DNA of 37,811 nucleotides from Gemmataceae bacterium. Lineage in GTDB: Bacteria; Planctomycetota; Planctomycetia; Gemmatales; Gemmataceae. This document shows, in pieces, positions 31,855 to 37,811 of the stretch. The notes beneath the pieces are model-generated. The model was not told the DNA's origin. It did not search any database and was given only the letters and a program-made list of their open reading frames with translations. The translations under genes and the position numbers were made by a program. Each line of letters begins with the position of its first letter. The stretch's first letter is position 1. Location of the stretch: positions 1 through 37,811 of the forward strand of contig JAQGHQ010000299.1 in the NCBI GenBank assembly GCA_028288765.1, given 5' to 3'.

Positions 31855-32046
31855 GTGAGCCCCACCGACTTCGCCGTCCTGGCCACCGTTGTTGGGTCGA
31901 TCGTGCTGTTCGGCGGGGCCGCCGCGCTGGCCCTCGGGTGGGCGTTCCGCGACGGCCAGTTCGATAACTTCGAGCAGGGGGCGCGATCGATCTTCGGCTC
32001 GGACGAGCCGATCGGCGAGCCGACCGATGCGTTCCCGGGCGACTGA
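31855..32046 (+). CDS. ccoS: cbb3-type oxidase assembly protein CcoS
   Basis: A 63-residue protein starting at GTG 31855, with AGGAGAG 7 bases upstream. One TM helix (about 7-29) is followed by WAFRDGQFDNFEQGARSIFGSDEP. The W-A-x-x-x-G-Q-F-D pattern and acidic tail are typical of CcoS, which is needed for cofactor insertion into cbb3 oxidase in other bacteria. Its place beside ccoNO and a CcoI-type ATPase supports the call. Confidence 0.85.
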   Translation: MSPTDFAVLATVVGSIVLFGGAAALALGWAFRDGQFDNFEQGARSIFGSDEPIGEPTDAFPGD

Positions 32047-32058
32047 GCGGACGGCCCG

Positions 32059-32153
32059 GAGAGGCTGTCTGGTCTTGTGGCACAGGTCTCCAGACCTGTG
32101 TAGCTGCACAGGTCTGGAGACCTGTGCCACACATCCAAACCAGATAGCCTCAG
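32059..32153. repeat. Long palindrome before ccoN
   Basis: The 25 bases at 32076-32100 are the exact reverse complement of 32107-32131, with TAGCTG between. Each arm contains its own hairpin (CACAGGTCT, CC, AGACCTGTG). Weaker pairing extends outward to 32059 and 32153. This is a REPIN-like doublet of another family. Confidence 0.85.
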
Positions 32154-32205
32154 CCGAAGCATGGACGAGGGCGGTCCGGGCTGGCGTACGAGTTGATGAG
32201 CAGGT

Positions 32206-32222
32206 GCGGGCGGGACGCCCGC
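32206..32222. repeat. Short REP-like hairpin before ccoN
   Basis: GCGGGCG (32206-32212) and CGCCCGC (32216-32222) flank GGA. It lies 30 bases before the ccoN start. Confidence 0.45.
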
Positions 32223-32251
32223 GGTCCACAGACGGCGGAGACTGACCCGAC

Positions 32252-33742
32252 ATGGCCCCGACGACCCCGATGACCGAGCCGGAGCGCGAGCGGTCCGCCC
32301 GCGAGCGGCGGGCGATCGACAGTTCCTGCCGGGTCCCGGTCCTGTACTTCGCGGCCAGCGCCGTGTTCTGGCTGCTGGCCGGGTCGGCCCTGGCCGTGAT
32401 CGCCTCGGTCAAGCTGCACAGCCCGTACTTCCTCACCGGCAGCCCGGAGTTCACCTTCGGCCGGGTCCGGATGGCCCACCTCCAGGCGGTCGGGCTCGGG
32501 TGGGCGGGGATGGCGGTCATGGCCGCGGCCGTCTGGCTGATGTGCCGGCTGTCCCGGGTCGGGCTGATCTACCCGAAGCTGCTCGTGTTCGCCGGCACCC
32601 TGTGGAACGTCGGGATGGTGCTGGACGTGCTCGGCATCCTGTTCGGGGACGGGCAGTCGGTCGAGTGGCTGGACGCCCCGCGGTACGTCCCGCCGTTCCT
32701 CGTCGCCGGGCTCGGGATCGTGTCGGCGTGGACGGTGGCCACCTTCCGCCGCCGCCGCGAGCGGCACGTGTACGTCACCCAGTGGTACGTCCTGGCGGCC
32801 GTGTTCTGGCTCCCGTGGCTGTACACCGTCGCGGTCCTGATGATCTTCTGGATGCCCGCGACCGGGGTCGTCCAGCCGGTCGTGAACTGGTGGTTCGGGC
32901 ACAACTACCTGGGGCTGTGGATGACCCCGGTGGCCGTCGGGGCGGCGTACTACATCATCCCGAAGGTGATCGGCCGGCCGATCCACAGCTACTACCTGAG
33001 CATCCTCGGGTTCTGGTCGCTCGCCCTGTTCTACTCGTGGGCCGGGATGCACCACCTGATCGGCGGGCCCCTCCCGGTCTGGCTGGTCACCGCCTCGGTG
33101 GTCGGGAGCATGATGATGTTCATCCCGGTGATCGCGGTCGCGATCAACCACCACATGACGATGCTCGGGAGCTTCCACCGGCTGCGGTACAGCCCGGCCC
33201 TGCGGTTCACCGTGTTCGGGGCGATCACGTACACCGCGGTCAGCTTCCAGGGGGCGGTCGAGTCGCTCCGGGACTTCAGCGAGGTCGCCCACTTCACGCA
33301 CTACACGGTGGCCCACGCCCACCTCGGGGCGTACGGGTTCTTCACCATGATCATGTTCGGCCTGTTCTACTACATGGTCCCCCGGCTCACCGGCCGGGAG
33401 TGGGCCAGCCCGGGCCTGATCCGGGTCCACTTCTGGTCCTCCGCGGTCGGGATCACCATCTACTTCGTGGCCCTGTCGATCGCCGGGTGGTGGCAGGGGC
33501 GGATGCTGAACGATCCGAACGTCCCGTTCGCGAACATCGTCCGGTACGTGACCCCGTTCCTGGCTATCCGGTCCTACATCGCCGGGCCATTGATGACCGT
33601 CGGGCACGTGTCGTTCGCCATCCTGTTGACGGCGAACCTGATGGGCTGGGGCCGGCAGCGGACCGGCGGGCCGACGTACTTCGTCGAGCCGGCCACCGGC
33701 ACGGCCGGCGGCCCGCGAGAACTGGCCGCGGCGGGGCGGTGA
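32252..33742 (+). CDS. ccoN: cbb3-type cytochrome c oxidase subunit I (CcoN)
   Basis: A 496-residue catalytic subunit of a heme-copper oxidase (C family), reducing O2 to water and pumping protons across the inner membrane. About 12 TM segments are visible. Ligand blocks are RMAHLQAVGLGW (low-spin heme His), WWFGHNYLGLWMTP (CuB His, with the C-family Tyr nearby), AGMHHLIGG (two His) and HYTVAHAHLGAYGFF (heme His pair). A leader of about 25 hydrophilic residues precedes the first helix. The stop TGA overlaps the start of repeat copy B. ATG 32252 has GGAG only at longer spacing, so it may be weakly translated. Confidence 0.95.
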   Translation: MAPTTPMTEPERERSARERRAIDSSCRVPVLYFAASAVFWLLAGSALAVIASVKLHSPYFLTGSPEFTFGRVRMAHLQAVGLGWAGMAVMAAAVWLMCRLSRVGLIYPKLLVFAGTLWNVGMVLDVLGILFGDGQSVEWLDAPRYVPPFLVAGLGIVSAWTVATFRRRRERHVYVTQWYVLAAVFWLPWLYTVAVLMIFWMPATGVVQPVVNWWFGHNYLGLWMTPVAVGAAYYIIPKVIGRPIHSYYLSILGFWSLALFYSWAGMHHLIGGPLPVWLVTASVVGSMMMFIPVIAVAINHHMTMLGSFHRLRYSPALRFTVFGAITYTAVSFQGAVESLRDFSEVAHFTHYTVAHAHLGAYGFFTMIMFGLFYYMVPRLTGREWASPGLIRVHFWSSAVGITIYFVALSIAGWWQGRMLNDPNVPFANIVRYVTPFLAIRSYIAGPLMTVGHVSFAILLTANLMGWGRQRTGGPTYFVEPATGTAGGPRELAAAGR

Positions 33743-33844
33743 AACCCCTCCCCCAGGCCCCTCCCCTAAAAAGGGAGGGGAGAAAGACGGTTCGGTTCCT
33801 GCTCCCCCTTCCTTCCCAGGGAAGGGGGTTGGGGGGTTAGGTTC
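33741..33844 (+). repeat. REPIN-like palindromic repeat, copy B (between ccoN and ccoO)
   Basis: A 104-base element collinear with copy A at 22988-23087: the same left end (AAACCCCTCCCCC), both hairpins and the same right end (GGTTGGGGGGTTAGGTTC). The short middle between the hairpins differs. It begins at the ccoN stop codon, as copy A begins at the actA stop. Confidence 0.88.
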
Positions 33845-33856
33845 TTCGGAGCTGAC

Positions 33857-34672
33857 ATGGACCGCGGGATGGTGATCTTCGTCGGCGCGCTGCTGACGTT
33901 CTCGTCGAGCTGGCTCGGGCTGGTGCTGTACCCGTACTGGCAGCTCCAGAACGAGCAGCCCTATGCGAAGAGCCCGGGCGACGACCCGTACCCCCGGCCG
34001 CTCGCCGGCCAGGCCCTCGCCGGGGTGCGGGTGTACCAGGCGAACGGGTGCCTGTACTGCCACAGCCAGCAGGTCCGGAGTGAGAAGTTCGGGAACTGGT
34101 GGGAAGACGGGCAGATGAAGACCGGGGCGGACATCAAGCGGGGCTGGGGCGCCCGCCGGACCGTCTCCCGCGACTACCTCTATGACCGGCCGACCATGCT
34201 CGGGACCATGCGGACCGGCCCGGACCTGGCCAATGTCGGGGCCCGGTACGCCGAGCCGTGGCAGCACAACCACACGTTCAACCCCCGGGCCGTCAACTCG
34301 TGGAGCGTCATGCCGTCGTTCGCCTTCCTCTACGCCCGCGAGAAGGTGGTCGGCGGGCAGAAGGCGGCGAAGGCCCTCAAGCTCGGCCGCGAGTGGACGG
34401 TCGACCCCGGATACCGCTGGCGGCCGACGGACCGGCAGTGGGAGGCGATCCTCGCCGCCCGGGGCACCGCGATCCGGCAGGCGCATCTCGCCGGGGCCGT
34501 AGCCCGGGTCGACCCGGACTCGCCGGCCGGCCGGGCGGAGCTGCTCGAGTTCTGGCTGACCACCGAGGAGGAGGACTACCAGGTCGTCCCGACTACCGCC
34601 GCGGACGCCCTGGTCGCGTACCTGCTCGCGCTGCGGAAGGGCGAGACGCCGCTCCCGGAGGCCAAGGAATGA
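33857..34672 (+). CDS. ccoO: cbb3-type oxidase monoheme cytochrome c subunit (CcoO)
   Basis: A 271-residue protein. One N-terminal TM helix (about 5-26) anchors a periplasmic cytochrome c domain. The heme site is CLYCH (65-69) within GVRVYQANGCLYCHSQQVR, the CcoO signature; MLGTMRTGPDLANVGARY and VMPSFAFLY follow, the latter giving the Met ligand. About 100 residues after this (from 170) form an insertion rich in Trp, Arg and Ala, somewhat longer than in proteobacterial CcoO. GGAG precedes ATG 33857. Its stop overlaps the next start (ATGA), so the two c-type subunits are coupled. Confidence 0.93.
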   Translation: MDRGMVIFVGALLTFSSSWLGLVLYPYWQLQNEQPYAKSPGDDPYPRPLAGQALAGVRVYQANGCLYCHSQQVRSEKFGNWWEDGQMKTGADIKRGWGARRTVSRDYLYDRPTMLGTMRTGPDLANVGARYAEPWQHNHTFNPRAVNSWSVMPSFAFLYAREKVVGGQKAAKALKLGREWTVDPGYRWRPTDRQWEAILAARGTAIRQAHLAGAVARVDPDSPAGRAELLEFWLTTEEEDYQVVPTTAADALVAYLLALRKGETPLPEAKE

Positions 34673-35568
34673 GCGCCCCGACACCCGACGACCTCCCGAC
34701 CAACGGGGCGCCCGAGTCCGACATCCCCGGGCCGGGCGGGTCCGACTCCGTCCAGGGGCTGCACAGGTCCGTAATGGACGTCATGAACGACCCGGTCGTG
34801 CTGTCCGTCGACGGGACTATGCACACCACCCCGGACCTGGAAGAGCCCGATACCGCGGCCGGGGGACAGGACACCGTCCAGGCGCTGCACGACATCTTCA
34901 TGCGGGAACAGGCCGAACCCCGGGACGGGTTCGAGCCGGTCCCGATGTGGGTGACGGCGATCTTCGGCGGGCTGCTCATGTGGGGCGGGTACTACATCGG
35001 GGCGGGCACCGCCGACTTCCGCCGCGACGCCTTCGACACGACCGAACTGCGGCCCGCGGCCGTGGCCCCCGCCGGGCCGGGCGGGCCCGACCCGGACCCG
35101 AAGACGGTCGCCGAACTGATGAAAATCGGCGCCGACAAGTACCGCAGCATCTGCGTGGCCTGCCACAAGCCCGACGGGAACGGCGACCCGGCCCAGCAGT
35201 ACCCGCCGCTGAACGGGTCCGAGTGGGTGGCCGGGAAAGAAGCGTCGCCGGCCCGGCTGGCGCGGATCGTGCTGTACGGGCTGCACCAGCCGATCCGGGT
35301 GAAGGACAAGGAGTTCAAGGGGCAGATGCCGGCCCAGGGCGGGGTGATGAAGGACTACGAGATCGCCGCGGCGATCACGTTCGTCCGGAACTCCTGGGGG
35401 AACAAGGCCGACCCGGACGACGCGAACCCGGCGGTCACGCCCGCGGTCGTGAAGGCGGCCCGGGAGAAGGTCGGCAAGCGCGACCCGATGACCGCGGCCG
35501 AGCTGCTCAAGATTCCCCTCGACTACTCGGACCTGCCGCCCGCCCCGAAGAAGGACGAGAAGAAGTAA
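34669..35568 (+). CDS. Membrane-anchored monoheme cytochrome c, CcoP-like
   Basis: A 299-residue protein. The first 90 residues are hydrophilic and contain two similar motifs, SVQGLHRSVMDVMND (27-41) and TVQALHDIFMREQAE (69-83). One TM helix (about 93-111, PMWVTAIFGGLLMWGGYYI) resembles the CcoP anchor. The single heme site CVACH is at 162-166, with GQMPAQGGVM giving the probable Met ligand. Canonical CcoP has two hemes, and this one has one. It sits where ccoP belongs and overlaps ccoO by ATGA, so I read it as the electron-entry subunit, though a stand-alone oxidase-linked cytochrome is possible. The tail is Lys/Asp-rich. Confidence 0.85.
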   Translation: MSAPTPDDLPTNGAPESDIPGPGGSDSVQGLHRSVMDVMNDPVVLSVDGTMHTTPDLEEPDTAAGGQDTVQALHDIFMREQAEPRDGFEPVPMWVTAIFGGLLMWGGYYIGAGTADFRRDAFDTTELRPAAVAPAGPGGPDPDPKTVAELMKIGADKYRSICVACHKPDGNGDPAQQYPPLNGSEWVAGKEASPARLARIVLYGLHQPIRVKDKEFKGQMPAQGGVMKDYEIAAAITFVRNSWGNKADPDDANPAVTPAVVKAAREKVGKRDPMTAAELLKIPLDYSDLPPAPKKDEKK

Positions 35569-35586
35569 CCGACCACCTTCTTCCGG

Positions 35587-35642
35587 GGCACGGGCGGACT
35601 GGTCGCCCGTGCCACCGAAACGCCCGGGGCAACGCCCCGGGC
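35587..35642. repeat. Two REP-like hairpins between the ccoP-like gene and the copper ATPase gene
   Basis: GGCACGGGCG (35587-35596) pairs with 35604-35613. GCCCGGGGC, AAC, GCCCCGGGC spans 35622-35642 (second arm to 35642). Both stems are perfect. They fill most of the 105-base gap. Confidence 0.65.
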
Positions 35643-35673
35643 AATCGCTCCAGGCGGGCCCCGCAAGACACCG

Positions 35674-37811
35674 ATGCCCCATCTCTGCGCGAATTGCGGC
35701 GGGCCGATCGCCGGACCGGGACACGCCGGCCGGCCGTGGCCGGACCGCGCGGCCGCGGCGTACTGCTGCTTCGGCTGTCTCAGCCTGGGCGAGCACGATC
35801 GCCAGGAGGCCCGGACACCCGGCGCGGCATGGAAATTCGACGGGCTCGGAGTTCGACTCGGGATCGGCATCCTTGTCGTCGGTCAGTCGATGATCTTCGG
35901 GCTCGCCCTGAACCTCCACGACGACGTCCCCGCCGCGGCCCGCCGGGTCGCGGAATCGCTCATCCTGGGCGCGACCGTTCTGGTAATTGCGATTCTCGGT
36001 GGGCCGCTGGTCCGGGCCGCGTGGAACGAACTCCGCCGCGGCCGGCTGACCATCGAGGCCCTGTTCCTGCTTACCCTGTCCGGGGCGATGGCCGCGTCGC
36101 TCCAGGCCTATCTCACCGGTCGCGGGAAGATCTACTTCGAGGTCGTCTCCGTCCTGCTCGTCGTCTACACACTCGGGAAGGTGATCGGCGCGCGAAGCCG
36201 GGCCGTCGCGGTCGCCGGCTCCCGGGCGTGGGCCGGTCAGTTGAGCACATGCCGTCGCGTCGACGGGGACGGACGGGCGCGGACCGTCCCGGTGACCGAG
36301 ATCCGGCCCGGCGACGTGGTCGAGGTCGACCCGGGCGAGACGATCGCGGTCGACGGGGTGGTCCGGCAGGGGACCGGGTTCGTGTCCGAGGCCCCGGTAA
36401 GCGGGGAGCCGTTTGCGGTCGTCCGCCGGCCCGGCGACCGGGTGCTGGCCGGGACCGCGTCCCACGACGCCACCTTCCGCGTCGAGGCGACCGCGCCGGG
36501 GACCGGTCGGCAGGTCGACGAGCTCCTCGCCGCGGTCGAGGCAGCCCGCGCCCGGCCGGCGTCGTTCCAGGGGCAGGCCGACCGGATCGGCCGGGCGTTC
36601 TTCCCGCTGGTCGTGGTCACCGCCCTCGCCACGTTCGGGTACTGGTCGGTCTTCACGCCCGCGGGCTGGGAGGTCGGACTGTTCCACGCGATGTCGGTGC
36701 TATTGGTCGCGTGCCCGTGTGTGATCGGGCTGGCGACGCCGGTCGTGATCTGGTCGGTGATCGGCCGGCTGGCGGAGCGGGGGCTGATCGTCCGCGCCGG
36801 CAACGTCATTGAACGACTTGCGGAAGTGAACCGGGTACTGTTCGACAAGACCGGGACGCTGACCGACGACCGGTTCGCCCTCCTCGATATCGTCACCGCG
36901 GCTGAGGGCGACGAACGGGCCAAGGTCCTCGGCTGGGTGGCGCTGGTCGAGTCGCACAGCAGCCACCCCATCGCGAAGCCGTTCGCCCAGTTGCCGCAGC
37001 CGTTCCCGCCGGGCGGGGAATCGCGTGTCTCGGAGATGAAGGCTATCCCCGGGTGCGGGGTGGAAGCCGCGATCGAGGAAGCGGACGGCCGACGACACCG
37101 GATCCGGATCGGCCGCCCGGAATGGGTGGGCCGGAACCTAACCCCCCAAGCCCCTCCCTTCTCAGGGGAGGGGTTACGCGCGACGACCGGCCACCGGATC
37201 GACATCGCCGTCGACGGCGAGCTCGCGGCGGTCGCGGTCGCCGCCGAGCGGTTGCGGGAATCGGTCCCCGCGACACTCGCCGACTTCCGTGCGCTCGGCC
37301 TGCCGGTGGAAGTGCTCACCGGCGACACGTCCGGGCGGGCGGCCGCGCTCGGTCTTCCCCCGACCCGCGCCGGGTTGCTCCCCGCCGACAAGCGTGCCCG
37401 TGTGGACGAACTCAAGGCGGCGGGTGGAAACCCGCTCGTGGTGGGGGACGGGATCAACGATGCCTCGGCCCTGGCAGCTGCGCACGTCGGCGTCGCGCTC
37501 GCGTCCGGTACGGACCTTGCGGTCGGGGCGGCGGCCGTGACCCTCTACCACGGCGACCTGCGGGTGCTGCCGTGGGCGATCGCCCTGAGCCGCGAGGCGG
37601 TGCGGACGGTCCGGCGGAACCTCTACCGCGCGCTCGCCTACAACCTGATCGGGATGACCCTGGCGGCCTGTGGCGTGCTGCACCCGGTGGTCGCGGTCCT
37701 GTTGATGATGGCGTCGAGTCTGTCGCTGATCTTCTCGTCCGCCCGGGTCGGTGTGGTGCCGGACCACTGTTCCGGCAGCCCGGCGAGCGGGGGGCGTGAG
37801 CCCCCCGAGGA
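35674..37811 (+). CDS. ccoI: Copper-translocating P1B-type ATPase, CcoI/FixI-like, partial (right edge)
   Basis: The frame is open from ATG 35674 to the window end, 712 codons with no stop, so the C-terminal end is missing. It is a P1B pump thought to export copper for cbb3 oxidase assembly. The N-terminus has the Cys cluster C5-x2-C8...C31-C32-x2-C35 (YCCFGC), as in the ATPase-cat_bd domain of FixI/CcoI. A following HMA domain is not seen. Motifs: CPC at 347-349 (ACPCVIGLATP), DKTGTLT (phosphorylated D391), HSSHPIAKP, GDGINDAS (591-598), and YN...MMASSLSLIFSS near the C-terminus. Residues about 488-501 (NLTPQAPPFSGEGL) are encoded by repeat copy C. The final visible residues after the last helix are low-complexity. 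The neighbouring ccoNO and ccoS support the specific role. Confidence 0.92.
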   Translation, partial: MPHLCANCGGPIAGPGHAGRPWPDRAAAAYCCFGCLSLGEHDRQEARTPGAAWKFDGLGVRLGIGILVVGQSMIFGLALNLHDDVPAAARRVAESLILGATVLVIAILGGPLVRAAWNELRRGRLTIEALFLLTLSGAMAASLQAYLTGRGKIYFEVVSVLLVVYTLGKVIGARSRAVAVAGSRAWAGQLSTCRRVDGDGRARTVPVTEIRPGDVVEVDPGETIAVDGVVRQGTGFVSEAPVSGEPFAVVRRPGDRVLAGTASHDATFRVEATAPGTGRQVDELLAAVEAARARPASFQGQADRIGRAFFPLVVVTALATFGYWSVFTPAGWEVGLFHAMSVLLVACPCVIGLATPVVIWSVIGRLAERGLIVRAGNVIERLAEVNRVLFDKTGTLTDDRFALLDIVTAAEGDERAKVLGWVALVESHSSHPIAKPFAQLPQPFPPGGESRVSEMKAIPGCGVEAAIEEADGRRHRIRIGRPEWVGRNLTPQAPPFSGEGLRATTGHRIDIAVDGELAAVAVAAERLRESVPATLADFRALGLPVEVLTGDTSGRAAALGLPPTRAGLLPADKRARVDELKAAGGNPLVVGDGINDASALAAAHVGVALASGTDLAVGAAAVTLYHGDLRVLPWAIALSREAVRTVRRNLYRALAYNLIGMTLAACGVLHPVVAVLLMMASSLSLIFSSARVGVVPDHCSGSPASGGREPPE
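37134..37176 (-). repeat. Shortened REPIN-like repeat, copy C (inside the copper ATPase gene, inverted)
   Basis: GAACCTAACCCCCCAA at 37134-37149 is the reverse complement of the right end of copies A and B. CCCCTCCCTT...AGGGGAGGGG then forms one hairpin. It looks like a half element with an internal deletion. It is read in frame as about 14 residues. Confidence 0.8.

Noticed and set aside
32150..34684. 844-codon minus-strand open frame
   Set aside because: Opposite ccoN and ccoO; long only because stop codons are rare in this base composition.
1..37811. tRNA, rRNA or riboswitch genes
   Set aside because: Scanning the intergenic regions by eye gave no cloverleaf, rRNA-like or riboswitch-like sequence. 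A covariance-model search would be needed to exclude small RNAs.

Overview
The window is very GC-rich and looks like a chromosomal segment of a planctomycete, most likely of the Gemmataceae (Gemmata-like). That placement is an inference. It rests on the combination of a Hanks-type Ser/Thr kinase, a PEP-CTERM protein, WD40/TolB-like propellers, coiled-coil membrane proteins, an alternative complex III (ACIII) respiratory cluster and many REP-like palindromes. No rRNA, tRNA, CRISPR array, transposase or phage gene was seen.

Layout. 1-1323 (minus): 5' part of a Ser/Thr kinase gene that runs off the left edge. 1840-5556 (plus): four co-directional genes for membrane-anchored, mostly coiled-coil proteins. 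The first three share an N-terminal Gly-Lys anchor pattern, and a hairpin terminator follows the fourth. 5758-8561 (plus): a PEP-CTERM protein and an exported two-propeller protein. 8664-11407 (minus): an ArsR-like regulator, a VOC-fold protein and two tandem SRPBCC (AHSA1-like) proteins. Their promoter carries a palindromic operator and may give a leaderless mRNA. 11610-13502 (minus): a 630-residue coiled-coil protein. 13691-14020 (minus): thioredoxin. 14260-15273 (minus): DAHP synthase, divergent from a two-TM protein at 15424-16302 (plus). 16573-20279 (plus): five overlapping genes for a partial type II secretion or pseudopilus system, with two GspF-like proteins and three pseudopilin-like proteins. 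20475-21377 (minus): a Fpg/Nei DNA glycosylase, separated from the pseudopilin operon by a MITE-like element with an AT-rich core. 21595-22096 (plus): a DUF6572-like protein and a 34-residue hydrophobic peptide.

22322-37811 (plus) is one respiratory supercluster. It encodes ACIII (ActA, ActB, an ActC-ActD fusion, ActE, ActF), a small membrane protein, CcoS, a cbb3-type oxidase (CcoN, CcoO and a monoheme CcoP-like protein) and a copper P-type ATPase of the CcoI/FixI type that is cut by the right edge. The expected flow is quinol to ACIII, then c-type hemes, then the cbb3 oxidase and O2. CcoS and CcoI would assemble and metallate the oxidase.

The most unusual feature is that nearly every gene junction in this cluster holds a palindromic repeat, and these belong to several different families. 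One family of about 100 bp occurs three times. One copy lies in frame and supplies residues 2-35 of ActB. One sits between ccoN and ccoO. A shortened, inverted copy lies in frame inside the CcoI-like ATPase. Another repeat directly abuts the ActE start codon.
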